From Neisseriaceae bacterium TC5R-5 (GTDB lineage Bacteria > Pseudomonadota > Gammaproteobacteria > Burkholderiales > Chromobacteriaceae), in NCBI GenBank assembly GCA_020830965.2, contig JACCFC020000003.1, positions 170,404 to 234,403 of the forward strand: 64,000 nucleotides of DNA. Reading direction: 5' to 3'. The position numbers and the translations under genes are program-made. Positions 1 to 15,000 of this stretch are shown piece after piece (position 1 is the stretch's first letter; each line of letters begins with the position of its first letter). The notes under the pieces are model-generated. The model had not been told where the DNA came from. It made no database searches and saw nothing but the letters and a program-made list of their open reading frames with translations.

Positions 1-3000
1 TCGGGGTGGTATTGGTGGTGATCTGGCTGTTAACGGTCATAAACTGGCTGGGTGTCGCAGCAGCGACCAGCAGTTGGTTATTGGCCAGCAGAGTGGCCAG
101 GTTGCTGCTCACGCCGCTCAGTGTCAGCAAGGTATGACCGGCACTGAAATTACCGCTACCGCCAAGATCGACGCTGATGACGGTATTACCGCTGCTATTG
201 CTCACTTGCAGGTAGTTGTTGAGGCCTTGCGAAGCACTGTCCAGTACATAATTGCCGCTGATCGCGTCTTTATACACATAGGCCGTGCCCTGATAGCTGC
301 TCAACAATTTAGAGAGGTCGATAACATCGCTGGTAGCGCTGCTGCTAAGGTTGCCTAACACGAAACCGCTGGCGGTATCGCTGCCATTGCCGCCGGTAGT
401 ATCGCTGCTGTTCAGCAGATTGTAGACCAAACGAACATGCCCGCCGGCGCCGCTGAGGTTAAAGCTGTCGTTGCCACCACGTCCCTCAAACAGATTATTT
501 ACCCCTGCGGTGGTGCTGGCAGTAAAGCTGTCATTGCCGCTGCCGCCGCGTAGGCCCTGGATGTTAGTCAGGGTCGCCGTGTTATAACCGGTGCTTTGCG
601 CACCGACTGTATTGAGGTTGACGCTAATTGCCGTGCTACCGGCCAGGCTGAAGTCGACGATATTGACGCCGCCGCTGGCACTCCAGGCGGCGGAGCCATA
701 CAGCACATCACTCCAACCGCCGCTACCGTTGTAGCTGTCGCTACCTTGAGTAGCGTAGAACGTGTCGTTATAACCGGTACCGATGAATTTAGCGTTGGCG
801 TTATTGCTACCGGCTTCGGCAGACAATATATGGGCGCTCGTGGCAGCGCCAGGGGTAAGGTTAGTCCAGGCGGTATTAACGTTTTGGACGCTTACGCCGC
901 CCATGCTGGCCAAGCCACCGACGTTTTGCGCTGTACCGCTAATGCGATCGAGCAATACCGCGGTATAGCTCTGATTAGCATCTAGGCCGTAGAAGTTGAC
1001 CAGAGCACTGCCATCATTAGTCAACACGCCTGCCTGCGGGTTGATGATCTGGCTGGCTACCCATGTACCACTGGAATCAAATAGTTCGACGATATTGCCG
1101 TAGTAAATATTGATACCGTTGGGGTCAAGAATGCGCAGGTGCAGGCTGCTGCCGTATTGGACGGTATTGGTATTCTGAATAAATTGTGTAGGGCCAGTAG
1201 ATTGATATAGCAATACATCGACGGCGCCATCCCAGTTGTAATCGGCCGCCAGCGCTCCGTTGATGGTGCTGAATGCGGTATTACCAGTTAAGGAGGCGGT
1301 TGCGGCGAAGTTGGCATTGCCCAGATTCTGGTACCACACCAGCGTACCGCTAGTGCCATAGGCAGGCGATTTGATAATGTCCATCAGCCCGTCGTGATTC
1401 CAGTCAATCGCCAAAGAGGCTCCACCCTGGATGGTGTCAGTAAAGTAAGTCGCGGTGCCTGCGGTCGTTCCCGGAGAAGTACCAAAGCCACCGCTGCCAT
1501 TATTCCAGTAGAGGCGGCTAAGATTGGTATCCGCATTATTAGCGCTATTGCGGCCGATATTCAGGTACAGGTCCACATAACCGTCGTTATTAAAGTCACC
1601 CCAGGTCATCGAAACCGGAATATTGCTGTTACCCGCAGCGACGCTATGGAATACCCCGGCCAAGCTGCTAAAACCAGAAAACGCGGTGCTACTGCTCTGG
1701 TCATTTTTAAGAATGGTCAGCGAGTACTGATCAAGTGCCGTGGTATGTTGAGCCACATCTACGGTGCCATTACTATCGACATCGACTGCGGAAAGTTCGG
1801 CAAAACCATTGAAGGTGACACCAGTAGGACGGCCTTCGCCAGAGGTGGGCGTACCATTCATCCAGCTGAGTACACCATGGTTATTCGTGACAAAACTGAT
1901 AGAGTCGCCATAGTTATCGCCTAAGACAAAACCCAGATAACCGGTACCGGTTTTATCGTATGCGGCGATGCCGCCATAAAACAGCGAGTTCCCCAAGAGT
2001 GTGGTGAGGGTGTAATTGACACCGTCAGTGGTGCTCCAGAAGTCCTGGTGACTGGTATCCGTTCCCGCAGCGGCAACACCGGCATAGCCGGAGCGGGTGA
2101 AATCGGCAAAGGTAATGTTGTTCTGAATTTCCCCGACTGAGGGAGTCAAGGCGCGAATGCTGTAGCTATTTAAGCCCGTGCTATTGTAGATATTGAAAGT
2201 GGCGCTGCCCGACACTGTCTCCCCAAATGACCACAGCCCATTGCTGCCAATCGTCACGGCAGCTGCGGTGTAATACAGCCCGTAGCTGCTCCCCCAACTA
2301 GTAGCACTCAGCGCACTATTATCGGCGCTGACAATATCAAGCTCTTTGCTGGCACTCAGGCTGGAGCGGTTACCCGCGGTATCAAATTGCATGAAGGCAA
2401 GATTGTAACTGCCACTACTCAGGCCGCTGGCGTTCAAAGACCAACTGCCATTGGCGGCTACCGTGCTACTGCTCAGAATACTATCAATACCTTCTGAGTA
2501 AATACCATCGCGGTTGATGTCATTTATCAGGGCAATGGTATTGCCTGCTGTAGCAACGCGGTTTTGGCTGCTATTGAAGGTAAAGCTGGTATTGGTGGTG
2601 ATATAGTCGCCGGCGATGGCGCTATCGTAAGCAAGGGCCAGGATCGGTGCCAGTAAACTTTGCACCGGTGCGCTGCTCAGCACATTAATGGTTTGGCTGG
2701 CAGTGGCCGCACCCAGCGCACCGGATAGGCTCATGGTGCGTAGTAAATAGCTAACATTGGCGATGCGGGCGGTGGGGTCGGTATAGGTCCAGGTGCGGTT
2801 ACTATTGTTAAAGCTGGCATTTGCCCAGCTGCTACCGCCATTGCTGCTGATCTGCAACACATCACTGCCGGTCAGATTGCCGATATAAGTACCAGATACC
2901 GTTAGCGCGCTCGCACGAGTGTTCAGGTCGGTATTAGTGCTTATATTGGTGGTACTCGTTGTACCGCTGCTGACGCTGGCACTGGTGTCGGTACTGACTG

Positions 3001-6000
3001 CCGACAAGGCGATTGAGCTCACCGCCGGCCCCGAGGTATTGATCACCACAGTCTGGCTGCTGACACTGCCCGCATTGCCGGCCAGATCGATTACGCGAGT
3101 CTGGAAAGTATAAGTACCGGCCGCCAGGGTGTTGGCGGTGTTATTGAGTTGATAGGTATTGCCGCTGACCAGGGTGGCGGTTTGCCAGCTGCCACCGCCA
3201 TTCAGGCTGATTTGCACCGACTCACCGCTAGCCAGTGCTCCGCTCAGGGTTACGCTGATTGTCAGGTTTTGGCTGCTGGTGATGAAGTCGGTGCTGCTGG
3301 TGCCAGAGTCCGGACTGATCGCATTGATGGTACCGCTTGTCAGCGGTGCGCTGGTATCCACCACCACGGTACGGCTACTGCTGTTGCCAATATTGCCGCT
3401 CAGGTCCGCTACCCGTGCGATCACGTTATAGCTACCACTGGCCAGAACGTTGCCACTATTGTCATAGCTCCAGCTACTGCCAGTGCTTACGGCAGTATTC
3501 CAGGTGCTGCCACCATCCAGGCTGATTTGCACATAGTCATTGCTGCCCAGATTGCCGTTGAGTGTGCCGCTGAACTGCAATGTGGTATCGCTGGTATTAA
3601 AGTCGCTATTACTACTGCCAGTATCGCTATTAATGGCGGTAATGTTGATGATTTGGCTAGGCGTGGTGGTGTCGATCACCAGAGTCTGGTTAGCGGTGTT
3701 GCCAATATTGCCGGCAGCGTCAAACACGCGCACTTTGATGTTGTAGTTGCCATCGGGCAAGGCTGTGCCGGTGTAGTCGTAACTCCAGCTAGTGCCGGAA
3801 ACGGTGGCCAGCAAGAAGGTGCTGCCGCCATCAACACTGAACTGCACCCCACCGCCAGCGGGCACCGGTGTGTTGAGGGTGCCCTGAAACAGCAGGCGAT
3901 TATCGCTGGTAATGTAATCGCTGCTGCTGGTGCCGCTATCTACGGTGATCGGGCCAATGCTGATGGTGTTATTGGGGGCAACCGTATCCACCACCACAAG
4001 TTGGCTGGTGCTTTGGCCAATATTACCGGCGGTGTCTATCACACGAGCTTGTACCGTGTAGTTGCCATCAGCCAGCGGGGTAGCAGAATAGTTATAGCTC
4101 CAGCTGCTGCCGGTGGTCGTGGCGGTATTCCAACTGCTACCGCCATCCAGGCTGACTTGCACGTATTCGCCACTGAGTAGCGTACTACCCAACGAGCCAT
4201 TGAATATCAGGGTGTTGTCACTGGTAATGAAATCGCTGCTACTGCTACCGGTATCCTGAGTGATTGAGGTCATGCTCACGGTTTCACTAACACCGGGGGC
4301 TAAAGTATCGATCACCACGATCTGATTGCTGGTACGACCCTGATTACCAGCATCATCGACAATTCTGGCCTTGATGTTGTACACACCATCACTGAGTGGA
4401 CTGGCGGTGTTGTTGTAGCTCCAGCTTAAACCGCTTATCGTGCTATCCAGCCAGGTGGAGCCGCCATCCAAACTGATTTGCGCTTTCTCGCCCGCTGCCA
4501 AGGAGGTGCCTAGCGCACCGCTGAATACGATGGCGTTGTTATTGGTGATGAAATCGCTATTACTCAGGCCGGTATCAGGGGTGATAGCACCGATGCTGAT
4601 GGTTTCGGTATTGGATGGCGCAACGGTATCTACCGTCAGGGTGAAGTTGGTGGAGGTGCTACCCTGATTACCCGCCGCATCTGTGATGACGGCACGATAG
4701 CTATAGCTACCATCGCTTAATGCACTATTGACTTGATAACTCCAGCTACCACCACTCACGGTAGCATTACCCAGTAAAGTGGCTCCCTGATAAACCTGCA
4801 CGATGTCGCCAGCAGCCAGACCGCTGACCGTACCATTAAGCAAGGGGGTCGTGTCGTTGCTACTGCTGTTGTTGGCAAAATCGCCAGTCTGCGCAAAGAC
4901 ATTGTCGGTATAGCTGCTGATGGCAATGCTGTTACCGCTGGTAGGGGCTTGTGTGTCAATGGTGACGATACGGCTACTCACGGCACTGGCATTACCGGCG
5001 GTGTCGACCACCCGGCTCTGAAAGCTATAGCTACCATCGGCCAAGGTGGCCGCTGTGTTGTTCAGTTGATAGGTGCTGCCAGTTAACAGACTGGCGGTAT
5101 TCCAGCTAGCGCCACCATCAACGCTGATTTGTACCGACTCACCGGCTCCCAGGCTACCATTCAGCGTGGTATTGATCAGTAGATGATTGGCACTGGTAAC
5201 AAAGTCGCTGCTGCTGCTGCCGGTATCTGGGCTGATGGCCGTCAGTGTTGTGCTGGCAATCGGTGCGGTGGTGTCTACTGTCAAAGCCTGACTGACCTGA
5301 CTGCCAGCCAGACCGGAACCGTTGATTACGCGAGCAGCGATGAGGTAATTGCCGCTGGCCAACGCATTGGCGGTGTTGTTGTAGCTCCAGTTACTACCAC
5401 TGACGCTGGCGGTCTGCCAGCTGCTGCCACCATCCAGACTGATCTGCACGCTTTCGCTTGTGCCGAGCACGCTGCTGAGCGTGCCGTTGAAAGTCAGCCG
5501 GTTCTGACTGGTGATAAAGTCGCTACTGCTGCTGCCGGTATCCGGGCTGACAGCACTGATGGCAACACTGGTAGTGGGCGCAACGGTGAGAATATTGACG
5601 GAGAAATTGCTGGAGGCGGTGCCTTGATTGCCCGCTGCATCGGTAATCACCGCCCGGTAGCTGTAGTTGCCGTCACTAAGACCACCAGCCAGTTGGTAAC
5701 TCCAGCTGCTACCGCTGACACTGGCCAAACCGAGCAGGGTGACTCCCTGATAAATCTGTACCACATCACCACTGCTCAACCCCCCTACGGTGCCATTGAG
5801 CTGCGGGGTATCGTCATTGGTAAAGCTATTGCTGGCATAGTTGCCCAGTTGTGGGCCGACATTATCGGTATAGCTGCTGATAGCGACGCTGTTGCCGCTG
5901 CTTGGCGCACTGGTGTCTATGATCACCCTCTGGGTTGATGAGGTCGTCGCATTACCAGCAACATCCACCACTCGGGCCAGCGTTTGGTAATTACCATCTG

Positions 6001-9000
6001 CTAACGGCGTGGCCGTGTTATCTAGCTGATAGGTGTTAGCACTGAGTAAAGCCGCATCCTGCCAGCTATTGCCACCATCCAGCGATATTTGGACTTTCTC
6101 GCCACTCCCTAAACTGCCGCTAAGCGTGGCATTAATCTGCAGGGTGTTATCGCTGCTAATGAAATCGCTACTGCTGGTACCCGTGTCCTGACTAATGCTG
6201 CTGATTACGGCGCTCGCAACCGGGGTAGACGTATCAATGACAACGGTTTGGCTAGTGCTTTGGCCTATATTCCCGGCTAGGTCAATCACTCTGGCTTGTA
6301 CATTGTAGCTGCCATCGGCCATGACATTGGCGGTATTGTCATAGCTCCAGCTAGTGCCATTGACGGTGGCCAGATGCCAGCTGACACCACCATCCAGACT
6401 GATCTGGACCGCATCGTAAGTAGCCAGCGTCGTGCCCAGCGTACCGCTGAACACCAGCGTATTGTCACCGGTAATATAGTCGCTGCTACTGCTGCCGGTA
6501 TCGCGAGAAATATCGGTGATTTGGATGGTTTCTGCCGCACTGGGCGGGCTGGTTTTAATCAGAGCCAGGTCACGCGAAAGGTTATCAACGACATTGCCGG
6601 CCGTATCGATAATACGGGCATCCAATGTATAGCTGCCGTCCCCTAGTGGATTAGCGGTGTTGTCATAGCTCCAACTGGTGCCGCTTACTGTGGCGACCTG
6701 CCAAGAGGAGCCATTGTCGAGACTGATTTCTACATGCTGGCTGGCCGTCAATGCTTGCAATAGCGAGCCGCTGAAGATCAGGGTGTTGTCATTGGTAATG
6801 AAGTCGCTACTGCTAGGGCCAGTATCTTGAGAAATCGCGTCTATCGTCAATGAGTTAACCGAGGTAGCTGCGCTGCTGATCGTTACCGTCTGACTGGCGC
6901 TTTGCCCGATATTCCCGGCGGTATCGATTACTCTGGCAATAACGTCATAGTTACCATCCGCCAAGATATTGGCGGTATTGTCGTAGCTCCATGCTGCCCC
7001 ACTAACCGTCGCACTATTCCAGGTACTGCCATTATCGAGGCTGATTTGGACGAACTCGCCATTGGATAAAGCAGAACTGAGGCGACCATTGAAAACTAAC
7101 GTGTTGTCGGCGGTAATGAAATCACTGCTGCTCAGGCCGGTATCTTGGCTAATCGAGCGGATGCTGATGTTCTCAGTAGGAGCAATACTGTCTATTTGCA
7201 CGGTTTGGTGTGTGCTTTGCCCGATATTGCCGGCGGCATCCACCACCCGTATCTGTACATCATAGTTGCCATCGCTGAGTGGATTGGCGGTATTGTCGGC
7301 GCTCCAAGTGGTGCCGGATGCAGTGGCATTCTGCCAAGTAACACCGTTATCCAAACTGATTTGTACGCTTTCATTACTACTCAGCGCAGCACCCAGCGTA
7401 CCGCTAAAAATTAAGGTTTGGTCACTGGTGATAAAGTCGCTAAGGCTGACGCCACTATCACTGGTAATACTGCTGAGGGTAACGGTTTTGTTGGCACCGG
7501 GTGCCTGTGTGTCAACAATGAATGAAAAATTGGCAGGGGTGCTGCCCTGATTGCCTGCGGTATCCGTAATCACCGCGCGATAGGTGTAGCTATTATCCGC
7601 CAGCGGGCTGCCAATCTGATAGGTCCAACTATTGCCGCTCACACTGGCATTACCTAATAGTGTGCTGCCTTGATAGATCTGCACGAACTCACCCACACCC
7701 AGACCACTGACCGTACCGTTTAGAACCGGAACATTGTCATTGGTACTGGTGCTACTGCCAAAGTTGCCCTGTTGTGGACTCACCGTATCGGTGTAACTGC
7801 TAATCGCCACGCTATTGCCAGTTAAGGGGGCAGCCGTATCCACTACCACAAGCTGACTAGCGCTTGGTGTGGCATTGCCGGCAGTATCGACAATGCGAGC
7901 AAGCACGGTATAGCTGCCATCTGCCAGCGTACTGGCGCTATTGTTATAGCTCCAGGTAGTCGCGCTAGCCGTAGCGTTACGCCAGGTGCTGCCATTATCC
8001 AAGCTGATTTGTACCGACTCTCCACTGCCCAATGCACTGCCCAGACTGCCAGAAAACAGCAGGTGGCTATTGCCGGTAATAAAGTCCGTACTGCTGGCGC
8101 CGGTATCAGGCGAGATGGCATTCAGGCTAATGGTATTGTTAGGAGCTTGGCTATCAATCACCACATTTTGGGTCACTGCGGTACCGGTATTGCCTGCGGC
8201 ATCCTGCACCCAGACTTGCACGCTATACGTACCATCACTCAGCACGTCAGCGGTATTGTCCAGACTCCAGCTGCTACCTGTTACGGTTGCCGTTAGCGGA
8301 GTCAGCCCACTGTTAAGACGCACTTGTACGGTTTCCCCACTACCGAGCGGCGCACTCAAGTTACCTTGCAGAAGCAGGGTGTTGTCACTGGTAATGAAGT
8401 CACTGCTGCTGCTACCGGTATCCGTGCTAATGCTGCTGATGGTTGGGGTGCTGGTCGGGGCCGTGGTATCGATATTGATGTTAAAGATATTGGAGGCCGT
8501 GCCCTGATTGCCTGCACTATCACTAATCACCGCGTAGTAACTATTATTGCTGCCATTTGATAAAGCACTTAGCTGGTAGCTCCAGCTATTGCCGGTGATA
8601 GTCGCATTGCCCAGCAAAGTACTACCCTGATAAATCTGGATCACCTCACCACTACCCAGCCCAGTCACCGTGCCATTCAGTAGCGGCGTGGTGTCGTTGC
8701 TGCTGCTGCCACTAGCAAAACTACCGGTTTGTGGTGAGACGTTATCGCTGTAGTCGGTGATGGTGACGCTATTTCCCGAGGTGGGTGCCTGGGTATCGAT
8801 CACGATAATCTGGTTAACCGTCGCGCTGGTGTTGCCCGCGGTATCACTGATTCGCGCGGCCAAGGTATAACTGCCATCAGCTAGGGGATTAGCCGTATTG
8901 TTCAACTGATAATTATTGCCGGAGAGGTGGCTGGCCGTTTGCCAGGTATTGCCATTATCCAGGCTGATCTGTACCACTTCGCCGCTGCCTAGCGGCCCGC

Positions 9001-12000
9001 TGGCCGTGACATTAATCAGCAGGCTGTTGTCGTTGGTGACGAAGTCGCTACTGCTGCTGCCGTTATCCTGAGTAATCGCGCTGATGCTGACGCTGGCAGT
9101 AGGGGCAGCACTATCGATGACCACTGTCTGAGTAGCGGTTTGACCTACCCCTCCGGCATTGTTAATCACGCGGGCAATAAACTGGTAGCTGCTATCGGCC
9201 AGGCTGCTGGCTGTGTTGTCATAGCTCCAGCTGGTCCCACTAACAGTGGCGACTTGCCAGGTTGTGCCGCCATTCAGGCTGATTTGTAGGACTTCATCGG
9301 CAGCTAAAGAACCGCCGAGAGTTCCGTTAAACAGCAAAGTATGGTCATTAGTGACAAAATCACTGGCACTTAGACCATTATCACGCGTGATGCCATCAAT
9401 CGTGACGGTGGTACTGGCACTGGGTGCCCCACTATTCACAATCACCGTCTGATTAGCCGTTTGACCGATATTGCCAGCAATATCACTGACGCGAACCAAC
9501 ACGTTATAACTGCCATCCGCCAAGGTGCTGGCACTATTGTCATAACTCCAGTTGACTCCCGATGTACTTGCTGTGCGCCAGTTAGCGCCATTATCTAGGC
9601 TAATTTGTACTAGTTCGCCTGCCGCCAAGGGAGTGCCCAAGACACCGCTGAATGTGAGCGTGTTATCGCTGGTAATAAAGTCGCCACCATTGCTACCGGT
9701 ATCCTGGCTGATGGCCGCAATATTAATGGTTTCACTCGGGCTGGGCGCGACGCTATCAATCAGAATGGCATGGCTGGCGCTTTGTCCGATATTGCCAGCA
9801 GTATCGATAACACGCACTTGCACGGTATAACCAGCATCAGCCAAGAACTGACTGGTGCCGTCATAGCTCCAACTGGTGCCGCTGACACTGGCAGTTTGCC
9901 AACTACTCCCGCCATCAATACTCAGTTGTACGCTCTCTCCATTCTGGAGCGGGGCACCAAGCGAACCACGATACAGCAGGGTGTGGTCATTGCTGATGAA
10001 GTCGCTACCACTAATGCCCGTATCACGGGTAATGGAATCTACGGTGATCGTTTCATTCGCTGCCGGTGCAGCGCTATCGATCACCAGCGCCTGCTGCGTG
10101 CTCTGTCCAATATTACCGGCCGCATCAATCACCCGCGCACGCAACGTATAGCTGCCGTCGGCCAAGGCATTGCTGCTGTTGTTATAACTCCAGCTATTCG
10201 CGCTAATGGTCGCATTTTGCCAGCTAGTGCCATTATCCAAGCTGATCTGCACCGTTTCACCAGCCGCCAACGTATTACTCAAGCTACCGTTAAACAGCAG
10301 CCGATTGGCATTGGTAATGAAGTCACTGCTGCTAGCACCGCTATCCTGCACAATATTGTTGATTGACACACTGGTGTTGCTATCGGGAGGCAGGGTATCA
10401 ACCACAATGGTTTTACTGGTGTTCTGACCAATATTTCCACCCAGGTCTATCACCCGCGCCAACACGTTATAACTGCCATCCGCCAGAATATTGGCGCTGT
10501 TATCATAACTCCAGCTATTGCCACTCACCGTGGCCTGCTGCCAGTTGCCGCCGCCATCCAGACTGATTTGCACTCTATCACTGGCATTCAAGGTGCTGCC
10601 CAGATTACCGTTAAATACCAGACGGTTGTCATTGGTAATAAAGTCGAGGCTACTCAGGCCGGTATCCTGGGTAATAGACGCCAGTGTGATGGTGGCGCTG
10701 GCGCTGGGTGGAAGGGTGTCAATACTGATAAGTTGAGAAGCGGTTTGTCCGACATTACCGGCAGTATCCACCACGCGCGCCCGTAGTGTGTAGCTGCCAT
10801 CAGCAAGGATATTGGCGCTATTGTCATAAGACCAACTGGTACCACTGGCGCTAGCAGTAAGCCAGCTTGTGCCATTGTCGAGGCTGATCTGCACACTATC
10901 ACCACTGGCCAATGGAATACCGGTGGTGCCATTGAATACCAGTTGGTTGCTATTGGTAATGAAATCACTGCTGCTAGGCCCATTGTCGGGGCTAAGATCG
11001 GTGATCTGCACCGTTTCCGTGCTGCTAGGTGGCAGCGTATCCACCAGCAGGCTCTGGCTGGCAACGGTTCCGACCAAACCGGCACCATTTACCACACGCG
11101 CTTGAATGGTATAGCTACCATCGGCTATTTGATTACCGGTATTGTTATAAGTCCAGTTGGTGCCGCTTACGATGGCAACACGCCAGCTACTTCCGCCATC
11201 AAGGCTGATTTGTACGTTTTCACCCGTCACCAGCGTATTGCTGAGGGTACCGCTGAAATTAAGTCGATTCTGGCTGGTAATAAAGTCACTACTGCTGCTG
11301 CCCGCATCTATGCTCACCGCGTCAATACTGGCACTGGTGGCCGAAGGCGCGGTCAGAACGATAAAGTCGAAATGGCTTGAACTGGTGCCTTCGTTACCGG
11401 CCGCATCGGCAATCACCGCCCGATAACTATAATTCCCATCCGACAAGGTGGTACCGATCTGATAATGCCAACTACCACCACTCATGGTGGCATTACCCAG
11501 CAAAGTGCTACCTTGATAAATTTCTACAACATCTCCGCTATTCAAGCCCCCAACGGTGCCATTCAATTGTGGAGAACTGTCATTCGTAAAGGTGTTACTG
11601 CCAAAATTACCGGTTTGCGGTGCGCTGTGATCGGTATAACTGTTTATCGCCACACTATTACCGCTGGTAGGGCCGCTGGTATCTACCAGCACACGTTGCG
11701 TCGCTATCGGACTAGCATTGCCGGCGATGTCGACTATGCGCACCGCAAACACATAATTACCATCCGTCAGCACATTGCTACTGTTATCTAATTGATAGGT
11801 ATTGCCACTGAGCAGACTGGCATTCTGCCAACTATTACCACCATCCAACGATATCTGCACCGTTTCGTCACCACCCAAGGCGGTATTGAGCGTAGCGCTG
11901 ACCAGCAGCGTATTATCGTTGGTAATAAAATCACTGCTGGAAGTACCCGTATCGCGGGCAATTGCACTAATCGTTGCGGTAGTCAGCGGAGCACTATTGT

Positions 12001-15000
12001 CTATCAACAGTGCCTGGCTGCTACTTTGACCAATATTGCCGGCGATATCCACTACTCGCGCCAGGATGGTGTAGCTGCCCGGTGTCAAATGGTTGCGGGT
12101 GTTGTCATAAGACCAGTTGGTGCCGTTGACGGTCGCCACCTGCCAACTGCTGCCGCCATCCAGGCTGATTTCCACACCATCACCGGCGGCCAGCGGCACT
12201 CCTACCGTTCCAGAAATCACCAGAGCGTCATCGTTAGTAATGAAGTCACTGCTACTGCTGCCACTGTCACGCGTAATACCAATAATCTGCACCGTTTCGG
12301 CTGCACTCGGTGGTGTCGTCTTAATCTGAGTAATATCTTGTGAAACATTATCAATAATATTGCCGACCAGATCGGTAATACGCGCATTCAAGGTATAGAT
12401 GCCGTCACCCAGTGCGTCAGCCGTATTATCGTAGCTCCAACTGGTACCGCTGGTCGTAGCATCCAACCACGTCGTGCCATGATCCAGGCTAATCTGTACC
12501 AACTGATTAGCACTCAGAGGATTTTTGAGAACGCCACTAAAAACCAGCGTGTTGTCATTGGTAATAAAGTCATTATTACTAAAGCCGGTATCCGCACTGA
12601 TGCCGGTAATCGTCAGGCTATTGCTGGGAGGAATACTGCTATCCACCATCACCACTTGGCTGCTGCTCTGACCCACATTACCCGCACTATCAATTACGCG
12701 TACCCGTACGGTGTGCGCCCCATCTGCCAAGGCGCTCGCACTATTGTCATAGCTCCAGATCGTCCCATTGACGCTGGCCAGTTGCCAGCTCACACCGTTA
12801 TCCAAACTAATCTGTACCGTCTCGTTGCCACCCAGCGCAGCACCCAGCCGGCCATTAAACACCAGCGTGTTATCGGCAGTAATAAAATCACTACTGCTAT
12901 AACCGGTATCACTATCGATGGAGCGTATGCTGATAGTTGTATTGGCATTAGGCGCAACGGTATCCACAATCACCGTTTGCTGACCCTGCTGCCCAACATT
13001 GCCAGCGGCATCAATGACCCTTAGCTGCACATCGTAATTACCATCAGCCAACGTTTGGCCTTGATTGTTATAGCTCCAATTTTGCCCGCTTACGATGCTA
13101 TTACGCCAGGTGGTTCCACCATCCAGGCTAATTTCCACCCGCTCACCAAGCGCCAGCGGCGCGCCAAGCTGGCCGCTAAATAACAAGCTATTGTCACTGG
13201 TAATGAAATCACTAGGGCTCAAGCCGCTATCGGTTGTAATACTGCTGAGAGAGACTGTTTCGCTGCTAGCTGGCACCGTGGTATCCACGCTAAACACAAA
13301 ATTACCAGAGCGAGTTCCCTGATTACCAGCCAGATCAGTAATCACCGCACGGTAGCTATAGCTTCCCTCACTCAATGGACTACTAATTTGATAGAACCAA
13401 CTATTACCCGAAACCTGAGCATTACCCAGCAGATTGCCATTTTGATAAATCTGCACCACATCCCCAGCGCTCAAGCCATTTACCGTACCGTTAAGCTGAG
13501 GCTGCGTATCATTGGTACTACTGTTATTGAGGAAATTACCCAGCTGCGGAGCCACCGCATCGGTATAGCTAGTGAGACTCACGCTATTACCCGCAAGCGG
13601 TGGCTGTGTATCCAACACCACCGTCTGATTAGCCATACTACCGACATTACCAGCGGTATCTACCACGCGGGCAATCACGTTATACCGACCATCAGCCAGA
13701 TGAAGAGCCGCACTGTCGTAGCTCCAACTCGTACCGCTTACGCTAACAGCCTGCCAGTGACCTCCGCCATCCAGGCTTAGCTGCACTAATTGATCGCTAG
13801 CTAGGCTGCCACCCAACGAACCACTAAAAATCAACGCATTGCTATTAGTGACAAAGTCGTTATTACTTGTCCCGCTATCCGGGTTGATTGCAGCCAAGGT
13901 AATACTTTGAACCGGGGCAACCGTACCAATCACGACATCCTGGCTACTGACCACCCCCTGATTCCCAGCCGCATCCTGCACCCAAACCTGCACATGGTAA
14001 GTCCCATCACCCAACGGCGCTGCGCTGTTATCCAGTGTCCAACTGGTACCTGACACCGTAGCAGTCAGTGCGCCCAAGCCATTATCAAGCAAGACCCGAA
14101 CCGTCTGCCCTGCCCCCAAAACCGTATTGAGCGTGCCGTGGAATACCAACTGATTATCGTTGGTAACAAAGTCATTGCCGCTGACACCCGCATCCAGACT
14201 GATACTGCTCAAAACCGCCACTTTATTGACCGCACCGGTATCCTCTATGAAAGAGAAGTTGGCAGAACTGCTACCCTGGTTGCCAGCTAAATCGGTAATC
14301 ACCACATGGTAGTTGTGATTACCATCGGCCAAAGACGACAACTGATAAGTCCAGCTACTGCCATTAACCGTTGCATTACCCAACAAGATGCTGCCCTGAT
14401 AAACCTGCACCACCTCACCGCTATTCAAACCACTAACCGTACCCTTTAGCAGCGGAGCCGAATCATTGGTACTACTGCCGCTACCATAATCCCCTACTTG
14501 CGGCCCCACATCATCGGTATAACTACTAATAGCCACACTATTAGCACTTGTGGGGCCCTGAGAATCAATCACCACTGTTTGAGAATGACTCGCCCCCGCC
14601 TGACCAGCCGCATTCACCACCCGCGCAACAAAGAGATAACTGCCATCAGCCAATGGCTGAGCACTATTGTCATAAGTGTAAGTCGTGCCACCAAGCAAGC
14701 TAGCATCGTGCCAGTTGCTGCCATTATCCAGCGAGACCTGCACTTTCTCACCGCTCTGTAATGACTGATTCACCGTGACATGAATAAGCAGGGCATGCCT
14801 ATTAGTAATGAAATCACTGCTGCTGCTTCCGGTATCCGGGCTGATAGCACTAATTGTCACGCTGGCGACAGGCAGAGGCACCACAGGAGCGGGCACAGGC
14901 ACAGGAGCCGCCACCGCGCCACCGCCCCCTCCGCCTAAAGCCGCGCCAGCCACACCGGCCCCACCTATCGCCAGGCCGACCGAAGCGGCACTCAGCTCAA

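Noticed and set aside
3149..4180. Long plus-strand open frames across the adhesin (for example 343 codons at 3149-4180 and 183 codons at 11792-12343)
   Set aside because: They are antisense to the continuous minus-strand adhesin frame, have low-complexity Ala/Ile/Gly-rich sequence repeating with the 320-bp period, and match no family. They come from codon bias of the repeats.
3150..14840. Repeat array considered as CRISPR or satellite DNA
   Set aside because: Units are about 320 bp, diverged and coding in one frame with Ig-like motifs. CRISPR repeats are far shorter and nearly identical.
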